From positions 71,074,593 to 71,138,592 of the forward strand of contig OZ026527.1 in the NCBI GenBank assembly GCA_964019695.1: DNA of 64,000 nucleotides, written 5' to 3'. The notes below the pieces were generated by a model. That model worked only from the letters and a program-made list of their open reading frames with translations. It was not told the DNA's origin and made no database searches. This DNA is from Loripinus fragilis. Lineage: Eukaryota > Mollusca > Bivalvia > Lucinida > Lucinidae. The first letter of the stretch is position 1; each line of letters begins with the position of its first letter. The position numbers and the translations under genes were made by a program. This document shows, piece after piece, positions 23,104 through 35,409 of the stretch.

Positions 23104-23869
23104 TTTAGTTCGTTCGTCACACCGCGGTCGTCTGGCAAAGATACGCAGACATCTTTTTATTACTTTATGCGTTCTTACGAAGCAAAATGATAGTAAACTA
23201 CAAATTTATGGAGAGAAATTATTCAAGAAATATTGAGAAAACAAATTACTTTAGCTCACAAGCACCAGTTCAAGATTTTACTCAAGGAGAGATGTGAAAT
23301 TGATCATTTACACAGATTAGTACTTACATCAATGTGGTCAGAAAAGCTGCATCATAAATCTGCTAAGAAGTCTACTAAACTTTGGTAACCTAGGTTTAAT
23401 GAGCTGTAGCAAATCAGCTGACCATTTGGTTTGAGGTCAGACTGTTGTCCAGACAGACATATCTTTTGGAAAACAGCATACGCAAACAAAATAGTCTTAG
23501 AGGCATGATCTAAGCATAGGTATCTGCAAGTGATCATCAACTTGAAGCTGCAATCTCTGTTTTATTTAATGGCTCTAAAGCATTCTTTCAGGAACACTAT
23601 TAAAGTACCAAACGACTTGGATCCAGATCAGGTCCGACCTTCGTAATCTGGGTCAAAACAGTTTGCAAAGGTTATCAGCTGGCAAGGTTCATAAGTAATT
23701 TGTTTAAGGGATATTGAGAGTAGAAAAGCTGTCTTTGAGGTTTCTTGTGACAATTGGCTCAACTGCACAAACTAATTAATAAAACTTTCAAGTTATATAT
23801 AGAGAGAGAAACTATAGAGACTGTGCTATTCGTATGCTATACATGTAGAATAAGATGTGATTTTACCTG

Positions 23870-24790
23870 CAAACTCCGCAGCGATTCAATTTTTTGTATG
23901 TTTTTCACACTGATTTTCGGTGATATTTTTTTTTTTACTTTTTTAATTTTAGCAAACTGTGTTCGCGATGAAAGTAGCGCCGATTCCTCCAATGGGTCCG
24001 AAGAGTGTGGCACATACAGATTTTTGTGTACACAGATGAAAATTTTGCAATTACTGAAATTCGGGTTCGCAGAAGCATGACAGAAAGGGTTCGTCTCAAA
24101 AGAATATTCACAGGCGGCGAATTTCCCCTTCTTCAACGGTTGTGTATATTATAAAAAACTGTTGTTTGTATACCGATAATTTACCCTACATATGTAGAAT
24201 CTACTTTGAGCATCATCATTTGTAGGTACAGAATCAGGGATTTCGCATGGCGCGCCAATTTCCTCTATGCACATGCTCTAAAATGGACGGTTTCGAGATG
24301 ACCCCACTATTTTAACGCACGAGCGAATCAGGAAAGTCTTTAAAAATTTAAGAACAGGTCAAGAACACATTATGTTCATGAAAAGTCTTTAAAATAATCA
24401 AGAACACACTTAAGAACAGTTCAAGAACACCAGAGTCAACACATCGTTCAAGAAAACTTATTAAAATGTTCAAGAACACTTTATGAAAAATTCAAGAACA
24501 TCACAAATTCTTAAAAAGTTCTAACTGTTCCTAATTTATGTTCTTGAAAGGTTCAAGTACAGTTTTTCTTGAACAGTTCAAGAATTCCTGCTAAATTCAA
24601 GATCTGTTCTTGACCTGCTCTTGAATTAAGAACTCTATTTCGCAGGGGCTTGGAAATGGGCGCTATTATTTTTTTCAACTTTTATTTGCTAAAATTAAAA
24701 GTTATCGCCGAAAATCAATGTGAAAAACATAAAAAATCGAGTTTGATAGTGTACAATGCGTCAAAGGATTCAGTGATTTCCATGCTGGGT
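23870..24790. mobile_element. Hairpin-flanked element with TTCAAGAACA repeats
   Basis: Arms 23875-24000 and 24650-24765 are inverted copies sharing TGTTTTTCACA.TGATTTTCGG, TTAATTTTAGCAAA and AGCGCC. Between them, 24340-24630 is packed with short direct and inverted copies of TTCAAGAACA, mixed with CTTTAAAA and TTCTTGAA. Confidence 0.65.
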
Positions 24791-24832
24791 AACACACTGA
24801 TTCCAATCTTTGTTTTCGATCGCAAAAAAAAA

Positions 24833-24838
24833 CTCTCT

Positions 24839-24891
<53 letters not shown>
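24833..24891. repeat. TC microsatellite
   Basis: Pure TC run of about 59 bases. Confidence 0.95.
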
Positions 24892-24892
<1 letters not shown>

Positions 24893-24897
<5 letters not shown>

Positions 24898-24955
24898 AGA
24901 CGGTTCTTTTGAGCACCCACAACATATGCGTTGGTTGAGATATAAAGGTTAAAGG
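24893..24955. mobile_element. Single arm of AACATATG foldback MITE
   Basis: ATTGAGACGGTTCTTTTGAG CACCCACAACATATG equals the right arm of 12281-12392. The left arm is replaced by the TC tract. Confidence 0.65.
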
Positions 24956-24999
24956 CAAATATTCAAGATTCTACTTAGCAGACTTGTTTGTGTCAACCC

Positions 25000-27020
25000 T
25001 GGTCGACCCCCAAGCACACATGCACACCACCGCTCCTGAAGCCAAATTTTGGCTTGACAGACCTTCCAGAATTTTTCCACACATTTTCAAACTTTCTTTT
25101 GCCTACTAGTGTCGTCATTTGATAACTGTTTGAAACAGCCTGGACCCAGATCAGGCCGGACAAAAGTTCGGACCAGATCTGGATCCAAACTGTATAGCAC
25201 TCTGGTGGTTTTCCTGACAGAATTTTCAAAGAAGTTGATTTTAGGGGGAAAATCGGTAGGCGACAAAAAAATACAAAATTACCCAGTATGCAAAGAGTTT
25301 AAATACATTATGGACACTTGGCTCTGCAATGAGAGAGGTTGTAAATTTTAAAGGGAATCTCAAAGCTGGAATGTATTTGCTAAATGTCCTGTGAAATTGT
25401 ATATCAGTATTATTATGGAGCCAGGTCCAAGGTGCCATTATAGCAATTAGTTTCGGTTCCCTGCCATTTAGGCACTTTTGCTGGGTTGTGATTCTAAGTA
25501 AAATGGACAATCAATTACATCGTCATAACATAAATTGCATCACGAATGGTATTTCAGTTATGAATCTAAACGCTTTGTTGTTTACTGCGAAAAGGCGGAT
25601 CCGCCACCGCAATAGTTTTCTCCCTTTATGTAACTCTTTAATGGAGAAGGAATAAAGAAGTTAGCAAATGCAGGTGTTTATGGGCATTATACTTCTGTTT
25701 TATTCCATGAAATATTTATCCCAGATGTAGCCATAATGAAATTATGGAGACTAGACCGAGAGAAAACGATTTCACCATTTGCCTGCTGGCAACCTTTGCA
25801 AACAGCTCGGACCCTCACACCCTTATGGTATTACTGTAATTTTGTTAGAAAAACAATAAACTGAAAACAAACTACAAAAGTATAATAAATTACCCAGCAT
25901 GCAAAAAGTTAAGGTACGTATGCACAATAACAACTGTGCAGGTCGAACATACTTTTCTCGTGCAATGCGAGCGTGCAATTAGGTAAAGTACGCCACTGCG
26001 GATGCTTAGAATTCAAATTGTTGTTTTAAAACATATATTTGCGCTAGGGTTTAGTGACAATTCTGGGCAATGATTGACTTATCCCCACTCTTATTCAATA
26101 GAAGTATTTCGCTATCAAATAGCTAGTAAAACAATAAATTATGAGACACCGTGTGGTTTATTACTATGTCTAGCTTTGTTTCTTGGCATCAGAAATTTAT
26201 TGTATATTTTTATGATTCTTCTCTGCATGTATTTTAAAACTAAAATCGCTCTGGGTGGCAAAGTTAATAATAACTAGTTATTTTATGTGTGTTCGGCATC
26301 TAAAAGTACTTTCAGTGCTTTGAGAACTAGGTTCCACTCTGAAGGAGCAGAATATGAATATCTATCAACTATATATCCTTAGGATGTTCAGGGTATTTTT
26401 AATTAGCTTCAATTCCGTTTTGATAATGTGGTCCTTGAAAGTCATCTAAAGTACACTCATAATTTTGGCTTTACATACAAAACAATGTTTTCTACATGCA
26501 GGTATTGCTTACGCTGTTTGACCTAAAATGGCGGCTGTGCAAAGGAAAACATGGCCACGGACTTATGAGAAAAGGGAGAAAAAGTGTTCAGTCTTTTCGC
26601 CCTTTTCTCCTTTTTATATATTCTCTTCCGCTTGGCATTTTCTTTTTCTCTTTCTATAGAATGCACTTTTTGCAATTTAGTTGGTTTCGATTTGACTGCA
26701 CTTCCAAGATAAGTGAGGTAAAATGCGTTTTATAGAGGAGAGTTTTGCACGGGTGCTTCTACATGTTGTACACCTTCATATACATGTTGACAAGAATGCC
26801 TAGTCAGCATGTGTCCCCTACTCTGTGGTATCCATTCATAAGACATTATTGCTTTCTTTTCGGAGTGCTGGGTTGTGATTTACGTTCTTGACCCTTGGCC
26901 CCAAAGGGTTTTTTTCCGATGAGTACGTCATATAGTCCGGCAGAATTTGGGCAAAGTTTAGGAGGACTTAAACTTTTTTTTTCTTTCTTGATTCTCGTAG
27001 TGCATACAATTTCCGTGAAA
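25000..27020. other. No gene recognised
   Basis: Unique-looking AT-rich sequence with short hairpins, for example 25137-25195 (CAGATCAGG/CCAGATCTGG) and 26565-26615 (AGAAAAGGGAGAAA / CCCTTTTCTCC). Confidence 0.5.
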
Positions 27021-27029
27021 AATCCGAGT

Positions 27030-28625
27030 GATGCCACTCTGGCATCATTGAGCATTTCGATAAATCCAAGATGGCGTCCAAGATGGAGGCCAATTATAGT
27101 GAAAAAATGTGCGATATGGAAAAATGTCTCAAACCTTTTTTCTTTTTTAAATTGTTTGCTATGAAGTTCGAATCTAATTGAAAACACTTATCTTGTAACC
27201 AAATCAATACAGAAGAATGCTGACAAGTTGGCCGCTAAGATGGCAGTTCATTACACAAAATATAAGACAATCTTCCCTAAATTCCAAGGATTTGCATACA
27301 AAAGGCTTATTTTACTGATCCTTGAATTACTGACATCATGCTTGTAACATCCAAGTTGTGCTACCCATGCATTACTCAGCATTTGATATATTCAAGATGG
27401 CGTCCAGGATGAAAGCCGCCAAATTCACCAGATTAGCAGGCCTCTTAAAGCACCCATGTCTTTAAACGTTGGTGTTAAACAGCAGGCATATGTGTTACAG
27501 TTGCACCCGACCACCTGGCACGTCGGTTACAATTGCACTCGACCAGCATGCATGTCTGTCGTAGTTGCATCTCACAAGCAGATATGTTTGAAACAGTTGC
27601 AACTGACTTGCATGCACATCTGTATCTATTGGGGCCGACCAAATGTGCTGTCCGTTACACTTGCACCATACCAGTATGTTACAATTGCACTGGATTAGCA
27701 GGCCTGTATTTAACAGTACCACACAAGCACGGGCAATGTCTTCAATATTCTTAATAGTTACACCCATCTGCAGCATGCAACACTAAGGCTTTGTTTTTGT
27801 TGATACACAGCATGGCCTGTTGTTTGCTCCCACTACACGGACTGTTGTTTTCTTCCATTAGTAAATAGTAATTTTTCTCTTTATGGCAATTTTATCCGTC
27901 CATACATAATATCACTTTCCAGCTGGATTGTTTCTGCATATTGATTCGAAAAATGTTTGATACTCTTTCACAAGTTTTAGTGATATCGTCCGTTCAATAT
28001 ACCCTGGTGGCATTTATCACTTTTAAATAGAATATTTGCCCAAAGTTGGAACTTTCACGAGAATAATATGATATTATGGTATCATCAGATCCAGCACAAA
28101 GTGGTGCATGTATTGATGAATACGATTACAAGAACAAAGAAAAAAACATTACCAGTACGAAAAAATCAGAGTCTGTTATTTTTTCCGTGCAGTGTATCAT
28201 AACGAAAACCATGTAATTCCTCACCCTGTTATTGCTGCCATCAGTTTGTCGAATAATTTACAACGCTGAAAAACAACAACAACACGCCGGTCAAATTCTC
28301 CAAATACAGCCACTATTAAAAAATATTAGAAAATAGTTATATTAAATGCGATTTGGTATTCAGGTAGAATGCTACTTTAAAATGGCGGCCATCCTTGACT
28401 CCATCTTTAATATTTCAACATTCTGAATTAAAACAATATTCCGTTTTAATCGTTTGTATCACTACGCCTCTAAAAAGCCATAAAAAGTCAAAATTAAAAT
28501 GTTTGTTATCGAGTATGTTGGTCAGATAGGTTGTAGGAGCCTTGGACACCATCTTGGACACCATCTTTAATATTTCAAAACGCTCAATGATGCCAGACTG
28601 TCATATTAGCTGTATTTGATGCCCT
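27030..28625. repeat. Inverted block pair of 'CCAAGATGG' units around a minisatellite
   Basis: At 27045-27090, TCTGGCATCATTGAGCATTT is followed by CCAAGATGGCGTCCAAGATGG. At 28540-28600 the reverse complement occurs (CCATCTTGGACACCATC ... CTCAATGATGCCAGA). Further units of the left block are at 27225 and 27395, and of the right block at 28380. Confidence 0.65.
27428..27745. repeat. Degenerate ~33-bp minisatellite
   Basis: About nine units of the form GTTACAGTTGCACCCGACCA followed by GCAGGCATGTCT. Units range from 30 to 36 bases with many substitutions. Confidence 0.75.
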
Positions 28626-28847
28626 TTTGCATACTTTTTAACATGCATATTGAAAATTAGCTTAAACCTGTTCTTCACATTTAATCATTGCAAGTAGTAT
28701 CATTGTTTCAAACCAGATGGAAGAATCTGGAAGAATTCATTGTTATACAACGGGTTATATAATATACATGTATGTGATGAGCAAATTATTTAAAAGATGC
28801 AACCCAACAATCTGGTCTGTGAATCAATCCTACAAAGAACCCAGCTA

Positions 28848-29525
28848 GTATACAGTGTTGGCGACAGTCTGCATGCCTAGTTTTAAACCCAATCACGGTT
28901 TATAGCTACGGTTTTTACTTTAATTGCACGACGGTAGGTCAGGCCTTAGACTCTATGACGGCTCTGACGGAAAGTTTTAATCGGTGGGTTGGTACCTGAT
29001 GCTTATATGCAGCTGGACCCAACGTGGCTCAACTTGAGGTTTTCTTAAGCTCTTACTATCTGTGAGTCGTCAGCCCTTTTCTTTGTTTCATCATAGTGTG
29101 TTAATTTGATTAGAGTGTTTCTCCATGATGATACATTGCAATAGTTAGAAGGCTTCCATGCGAGCTGAACATTTCTTGTACTTCAACAACAGCAGAATCT
29201 AGGGCGAAGATTTGGTACAAGTACCAGTAACATGCATTTAAGCCCCCGGTGGCTTAGGCTGCTGTCCGTTCTGATGCGATGGTTCTGTTGTTGTTGATTT
29301 GTTGTTTATTGTTACTCCCATTGTGTAATTGATCTATGTTTTGTTGTACGTTACTTTATGTCCATTCTAGTTTTGTAATCATCTTGATGGAGAAGAGAGA
29401 GCTGGTTGCTTTGCTGTGTTTGTCTTCCTGATGTATCGTGATTGTTGTGTGGTTCTTCCTCGCGATGTAATGGGTTTGTCTGCAGTTTGTGATTGTGGTA
29501 TTTCATGATCATACTCACTTACTAT
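28848..29525 (+). mobile_element. RT-element family A, 3' end
   Basis: The terminal coding part gives RQSACLVLNPITVYSYGF and GQALDSMTALT. A long non-coding 3' region follows, ending TTTCATGATCATACTCACTTACT. It includes the family core, which on the minus strand reads CTAAGCCACCGGGGGCTTAA. 5'-truncated copy. Confidence 0.75.
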
Positions 29526-30070
29526 TTTTGGTCAATATCCGTCCATCAGCGAAATGAAATTCAATTGCCGTTTCGTTGTTGGGCCGGTGGTTGCCTGTAG
29601 TGAATTGTTCACTGAGAATGACCTATTCTGGTCGTTGTAGTTACGATCGATGGCATTTCCTGTTTTTTCCTATTCCTCTGAATATTTTCCGAAGACCATA
29701 TATTTTAAACTGTCATAATAAATTCAACATGTAAGATTTCAACTTTCAAACACCTGCTCTGTTGTGAAGCTGAGTTCTAATTTTGCCGTATGATTTATGC
29801 CACATGCATTATCAAAACCAGGTTGGTTCGCACTTCTGCAATTATTAAGCATCCTGTCTTGAAATTGATTTAGTAACACTAGCTGTTAGTTTAATATTTG
29901 GTTGGATAATCCATTTCTTAATGACTGACATTCATTTTCTATATCCTCCGATTACTAACACTTCTCGTCTATGGATTTTGGTACTAATCGTGTATCATGG
30001 AAAAGTACGAAAATATTTTTTCAAGAAAACAGTCATTGTACTATGTTATCAATGCTAGGCCTCTAGTTTA
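29526..30070. other. No gene recognised
   Basis: AT-rich spacer between two mobile elements. Confidence 0.5.
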
Positions 30071-30074
30071 GTGT

Positions 30075-30503
30075 GTGATTTCCAACAATGTGGTATTTTG
30101 ACAAGTGTAGACTCGGACGAGCATGTGCATTGTAACGGTATCAAACCAGGAAGTAACTCTAAAAAGACTGATAAGCATGCAACCGATTGCTCAAAAAGCT
30201 GTATGTTGGGGTGTAAAGTGATCTACGTGAGATGTATAAATTGTTCATACAACAATGTGGCCAAAGGTATCCGTCTCCTTGATAAAACAGCAATTTTTGT
30301 TTATACAGGAAAAATTTCATGCAAGTAAGAGCTTTTGAAAGATATATTCCCTTAAGCTTAGAAACTCCAAATGATGTTCCGTCAGTAGCTTAACACTTAC
30401 AGAATACCCAAGCGACTAGCAAATGCTCTGATCAGACTGCGCGTATGCGCAGGCTGATCTGAGGCTTTGCTGGTCGCACATACCACATTGTTGGAAATCT
30501 CAT
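30075..30503. mobile_element. MITE, CCAACAATGTGGTAT family, copy 2
   Basis: GATTTCCAACAATGTGGTAT (30077 on) is mirrored by ATACCACATTGTTGGAAATC at the right end. GTAGACTCGGACGA and the subterminal GACCAGC/GCTGGTCGC blocks match the other two copies. Confidence 0.8.
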
Positions 30504-30534
30504 GTTGCGGCTATATTTTTTTTTAATTTTCAAC

Positions 30535-30620
30535 CAAATCATATTGTGTGGGTATACTTAAGAACCGTCTAAATGAGGCGGCTCTTTTGAACATCCATAA
30601 CACAAAAGCTGGTGGATGAC
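30535..30620. mobile_element. Foldback MITE, AACATATG family, diverged copy
   Basis: GGGTATACTTAAGAACCGTC and GGCGGCTCTTTTGAACATCC form an imperfect hairpin of the same family as 200-305. Confidence 0.55.
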
Positions 30621-30749
30621 AAAAAAGCACGTCTTTAGGCTCAAAACTTGCTTATCATGACTTTGCGTGCATTTTATTTCGCAGTTGTACGTGACCTCAT
30701 GGATACATTAATTAAATCACCATTAGTGTAAAATGTTTCGTTGCTTTGG

Positions 30750-30855
30750 TGATACCATTTAAAACAGAGCCATCAGAGTTAGACTGGCTACAAGTATATG
30801 ATATGACACATTGATGAAACAATGTTTAAGGACTGGGGCCAGTCTTATACCATAT
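30750..30855. repeat. Single arm of GGACTGGAGCCAGTCT foldback family
   Basis: TTTAAAACAGAGCCATCAGA, CTACAAGTATATGATATGAC and AAGGACTGGGGCCAGTCTTA match the right arm of 57174-57339. Confidence 0.65.
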
Positions 30856-31165
30856 ATACTGTCTCTTACTCCAACTGAAAGGTAATGAATGTCCCTTGTT
30901 TTAGTCTATCTTCGTTTGCTTTTGCTATCTAGTACTTGGCATAATGAATGGCCCTTCAGGATAGTGTACATTGCATTCCATGCTCTCAGTTTCCCAGTAG
31001 CTACTATTGAATTGATGGATCTTTACCTTTAGATCTGAAGTATATCTACTGATTGATGGCAGTTTCTCTCTATAAATGATCCGTGGAATTGAAACTGTAC
31101 TATTATTGTAGCTTCTAGATTGTCTTGTCTATTGTAATGACTACATGATTTCATAAGTAATAATT

Positions 31166-31255
31166 ATACCATGGGTTGTCCGCCAGTACATGGAGATAAT
31201 CCTCAAGCTTTAGCGAGTGGATTATCTTACGTACAGGTGGACGAACATGGTATAA
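31166..31255. mobile_element. Foldback element
   Basis: TTATACCATGGGTTGTCCGCC and GGATAATC are mirrored by GATTATC and GGTGGACGAACATGGTATAA, a ~90-bp hairpin. Confidence 0.6.
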
Positions 31256-31758
31256 CTATTTTATACCACCTACATCAGTGTGGACCTTGCACATCGTGAG
31301 ATATTTCGTGCTTAAGTCGGTAAGGGTGGTATAAAACGGGCTAACACGCATATGAGATTGTGGTACGGTAAATGTTCTAAAATTTCCAACACTTCTCGCT
31401 TTCTCTTCTCAAATAAAATGCTGGTAATCAGGGCTGCGATTCACAAAATGCTGTTCAGAATATCAAACAGGAACTATCCTGATCAGACTGCTTCTTCAGA
31501 AGCGGTCTGATGTGTCTGAGTATGCGCTGTTTGCCTATGCCTTTTTCTGACAGGCTAATGCCCAAGCCTAGAACTACTCAAAGTAAAGTTTATAAATTGC
31601 TATCTTTTATACAAGAAGAAAATGACATTGAGACTGGGACCAGTCTAAAGTCTTGACTATACAATTACGTAACGAAGGTGTATTTGACCTGGAGGTGTTA
31701 GACGATGGTTAAACTCATATTTAAACTGTATACCCTAGGTCGCTCAAACTAACACCCA

Positions 31759-31808
31759 CTGGGTCACCGATGAGGCCTAAATGGTCGAAACTAGCTAGTC
31801 TGGCCCAG
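31759..31808 (+). ncRNA. Hammerhead ribozyme motif, copy 1 (one core mismatch)
   Basis: A type I hammerhead fold can be drawn base by base. Stem I is CTGGGTCA (31759-31766) with TGGCCCAG (31801-31808), 8 bp with one G-U. The core is CCGATGA (consensus CUGANGA, so U4 is changed). Stem II is GGCC/GGTC closed by TAAAT. GAAA follows at 31787-31790. Stem III is the palindrome ACTAGCTAGT, and the GTC cleavage triplet ends at 31800. The U4 change should impair cleavage. Confidence 0.8.
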
Positions 31809-32048
31809 GAAATTTGCACACTCTAGTTTCAGTTCTTTGGTGCATTCTTTGCATGCAAATGATAACCTTTTTAAGAACGTATTTGACTTCTCTACAGCTG
31901 GTGATTGGGACTGTGTGGCGGCGGTAGAACGTCTCCCTGCCCTTCACTATAGAGTTTTCTTGTCCTTTGGGATCATGGGTTTCATTGTGGAACTTTGAAA
32001 CTATTAGAGGGTCACTGATGAGGCCTAAATGGCCGAAACTAGCTGGTC
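31801..32048 (+). mobile_element. Retrozyme-like 248-nt monomer between two hammerhead cleavage sites
   Basis: The predicted cleavage sites lie after 31800 and after 32048, so self-cleavage of a tandem transcript would release a 248-nt RNA. The first ~90 bases of this monomer (AGTTTCAGTTCTTTGGTGCA and neighbours) recur at 32049-32138, so the array is one full monomer plus a 3' partial monomer. This is the layout of metazoan retrozymes: tandem, non-coding, hammerhead-bounded, about 150-400 nt. There is no open reading frame of note. Confidence 0.75.
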
Positions 32049-32055
32049 TGGCTTA
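32007..32055 (+). ncRNA. Hammerhead ribozyme, copy 2 (intact core)
   Basis: The core is CTGATGA (32015-32021), then GGCC TAAAT GGCC for stem II, GAAA (32035-32038), ACTAGCTGGT for a short self-complementary stem III, and the GTC triplet ending at 32048. Stem I is GGGTCA (32009-32014) against TGGCTT (32049-32054), using G-U pairs. All core nucleotides needed for cleavage are present. Very short stems III are known to work through dimers. Confidence 0.85.
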
Positions 32056-32139
32056 GTAAATTTGCACACCCTAGTTTCAGTTCTTTGGTGCATTCTTTGT
32101 TTCCAAAGGATAACCTGTTTAAGAACATATTTTGAACCC

Positions 32140-33220
32140 CAATCTTTAAATTATGATCCTGAATTTATTTATTACCCAAAACATCTCCTCACCCATTTGC
32201 ATTTGTTTTGACATCTTCAAGATGGAGGTGAGAAAGCTCAGTTGTGTATTGGGTCGCAAAGGGTGAAATTATTGATTTTATGATTAGAGGGTTCTTATTT
32301 ATGCTAAAACTAGAACAATGGTCTGGCTAATAAGCAACTATGCTGACTGTATATAAATCATGATTTTTTGATAAATAATACCAATCATTCACCAGCGATG
32401 GCTTGACATTGTAAGAATTCTCATTTACTGCCTGTGTGGTAGCATCCCCTACGAACATAGGAGCTCAAATCAATCTGACTTTGAATTGAATATAGAAAAA
32501 ACATGACTGAACTATTTTTAATTACAATAAATTCTATCAAAGAACATTCACCATGATTTGATGTTCATTGAATGAAAAAAAAATGTTTTGTCTCATAACG
32601 TCTATTAATTTTACCCTTTATGAGGCCTCTCTTTTTAAGTCAATCAGAGTTGTCAAACTTTGTTTTCTTTTTCCAAGATGGCAGAAAATGGGTGCTTAAA
32701 AGGATCGAAGTATTGGAAAATAAACTAACATATCTTGATGGTCTGAGTTATCATTATAATTATCATTATAAACGATTGAAATTTTAACATAAACTCATTT
32801 TCTGGTCGGTTCATTTCTTATTTTTTTATGCGCAGAACTATAACTGCTTACGTTGGCGAAATTCGATTATCTCAGTATAGTTTCTCACATTTGATAGTCA
32901 GTTCGAAAACTAACCATCGAGTATAGCCATTTTCGACAGTTTCTAGTACAGCGTATGAATGTATTACATTAGATCTAGCGTTTTTACTTGATATTTGCAT
33001 ATCGAATTTGGGGTCATGACGTCCTTACTACTCCAAAGTATGGCGGCCTCCAATTATTGCTTGGCTAGTGCTCTAATGTGATCAACAAGAAGGTTAAGCT
33101 GTATAACACTTTCATTTATGAATATTCATACTAAGCTCCACCCACTATGAATAATTAGATGAATAAACTTTCATGTTGGTACCTTAACCAAAGAAATTAC
33201 TTGTCAGGTCCACTAGCGTA
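32140..33220. other. No gene recognised
   Basis: AT-rich spacer, with an AAGATGG-type motif near 32218 and 32675. No exon seen. Confidence 0.5.
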
Positions 33221-33224
33221 GGAT

Positions 33225-33330
33225 CAGATATATCATATTTCCATAAGCAAACAGAGTAGACCCTGAACAGGCAGCTCTTACAAGAGCTGCCTGATCTGGA
33301 TCTGTTCTGTTTGCAAAAGTATTAAAATGA
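33225..33330. repeat. Palindromic 'DPDQTA'-type repeat
   Basis: GCAAACAGAGTAGACCCTGA ACAGGCAGCTCTTACAAGAGCTGCCTG, then CTGTTTGC: a mirrored ~75-bp unit. Confidence 0.65.
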
Positions 33331-33779
33331 GTCTCTGTGATATAAAGGGTTAAGCCATCATCTGGTTTTGTATGTGTTCCAAAGATACTTGTAACAAATA
33401 AACACATCGAAATAAGGATTTCGGACTTTCAAACGCTCAATCAAGCATTTTCTGTTACAACAACGTGATAATTATTTTCATATTCATATTATCCTCGTGT
33501 CTGGCGCTAGAAAAAGAGGTCTTACGCCAAATATTTTGACTGAGCTAGATAATTTCACGAAACAATTTTGTGAAATTGTTTATGGGTTCAGTGACTAAGC
33601 CGGAAAATGGAATAATTCAGTCAAATACTGGCAAAGTACCGCATCTTGTATTATGAGGCTTATGGGCCAATGTAAAGGCGGCACCTCATGAATGCGTAAT
33701 TAGGACTGGTCTACCTTAGGCATAGGTTAAAGCTGAAAATGAGTGCTGGTTTTAATCGAAAGTAACTGTAGCATATTGC

Positions 33780-33940
33780 GCCTTCAGATATCGTCCCCCA
33801 GCAAAACGCTGGCTTGGTAGCTCTGTGATTTTTCAGGCCGGGATCCTGACTAGTATTGCTACGAATCCCTATAGCTTTGTGATTTTCGGGGGGGGGGGGT
33901 GGTTCGAACCCCTTGTCCCCCTCTGGATCCGCACATGCAT
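33780..33940 (+). repeat. Possible tRNA-related SINE with poly-G
   Basis: TGGCTTGGTAGCTCTGTGAT resembles an A-box region, and TGGTTCGAACCCC after a 10-base poly-G resembles a B-box. CTCTGGATCCGCACATG follows. No target duplication identified. Confidence 0.4.
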
Positions 33941-34703
33941 AAAACTCGATACATTTTCTTCTCTCCAGGCTTTGAGTTGTGCCACTTGATTCTGTACTAA
34001 ATTCCTATTCAGTAATTATCCATAGACAGATTAACATTTGTGCAAATAAACCCCACATGAAGTGTGAACAAGAATTATTGCTTTAATATCATCCAGATTG
34101 CTAACATTTATTCCAACCCATCAAAAATGTTTCTTGTTCTTCTTACTGTCTATATTGTTTTTATAGGAACTTTGAAATTTTTAGCTCTACGTGTAGTTGC
34201 CGTTGACGCGAGTAAAATTTCAAATTATGTCTTGTTCTACTATTTAAAGATACTCAATCAAGGTAAGGTTTCTCCTTTTTAGATAAGTGAATCTACGTTT
34301 CTATTGTAATATCAACATAGATTATGTCGCATCGACGTTGAAATGACGTAATTATGTCGCATCGATGTTCATATGACGTTGTTTTAACGTTTTGTGTCTG
34401 CAAGATAAATGCATGCACATCGGAGCTGATATCTGTTTTGGCGTGTTTTAAACATATAAATTTGGAAAGAGGATTTATCCTTGCCAAAATAGTTAAAACG
34501 TATTGCATTCTGATTGGATAACGTCAAACCTTTTAAGACATTTAATATACTGTCAGCAACCCGACGTCATTAAGTATCGTCGCTTTATATTGGCTTGGAA
34601 TTATTGGTAGATGCTTGCTGTAGGTTCAACATGCTACATTTTCATCTATTTTAATGGAAATTGTTAGCCCTCTGAGAGTGGTAGCGTTAACGTGTAACAG
34701 CAC

Positions 34704-35207
34704 GTTATATACGTTACCCCCCAAAATAGCATTAAACGTCCCTGATAATGTCTCAACCATGACATGTTCATACATATTTGTATGCTGACACAGGTTTATG
34801 AACTTCTAATAACACAGTTATATAATGTTTAGTATTGATTTAATAAATGTCTTGAGTAATTACCGTTGTATACGTTACTTAGTGTTTCCTGCGTTATTTC
34901 TGAGTATCAGTATGGTATTTTTTGACTATACGTGTATTACATCTGTCACAGAATATAGTAAATCTATAAGGCTGCTACTTAAATGATTTAAAAGTTCTTT
35001 ATCATGGTCGCTTACACTATTTTGCAGGTCCATGTTATGTATGTTACCTTCAAAATAGCATTAAACATTTAAGTTAATGTCTCTAACAAGCCCTGTTTAT
35101 ACTTATTTGCATGCTTGCACAGGTTTATGTACTTCTTTTAACAAGGTTTACCTATTTTAAGTATTCATTTAATAAATGCCTTGACCTTTAACTGTTATGT
35201 GTGTTAC
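34704..35207. repeat. Left subterminal array of a palindromic 14-mer
   Basis: GTTATATACGTTAC (34704), GTTGTATACGTTAC (34865), GTTATGTATGTTAC (35034) and GTTATGTGTGTTAC (35194) lie 160-169 bp apart. They mark tandem units with shared sequence such as CAAAATAGCATTAAAC and CACAGGTTTATG. Confidence 0.8.
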
Positions 35208-35409
35208 CAAATGATACATAAGTTATTCTGAGTATCTGTATAGAAGTTGTTGACTATACATGTATAAAGTCTGTCAGAGAATTTAGAAAATTTGTTAGGC
35301 TGAAATAAATTGAAGGTCCTTATTAATATATGGTGACTTAAACTAATAATATAATGTGATCTATCAGCCTTCGCTGTTTGCTCACATAAACAGTATAGAT
35401 ACATTGCAT

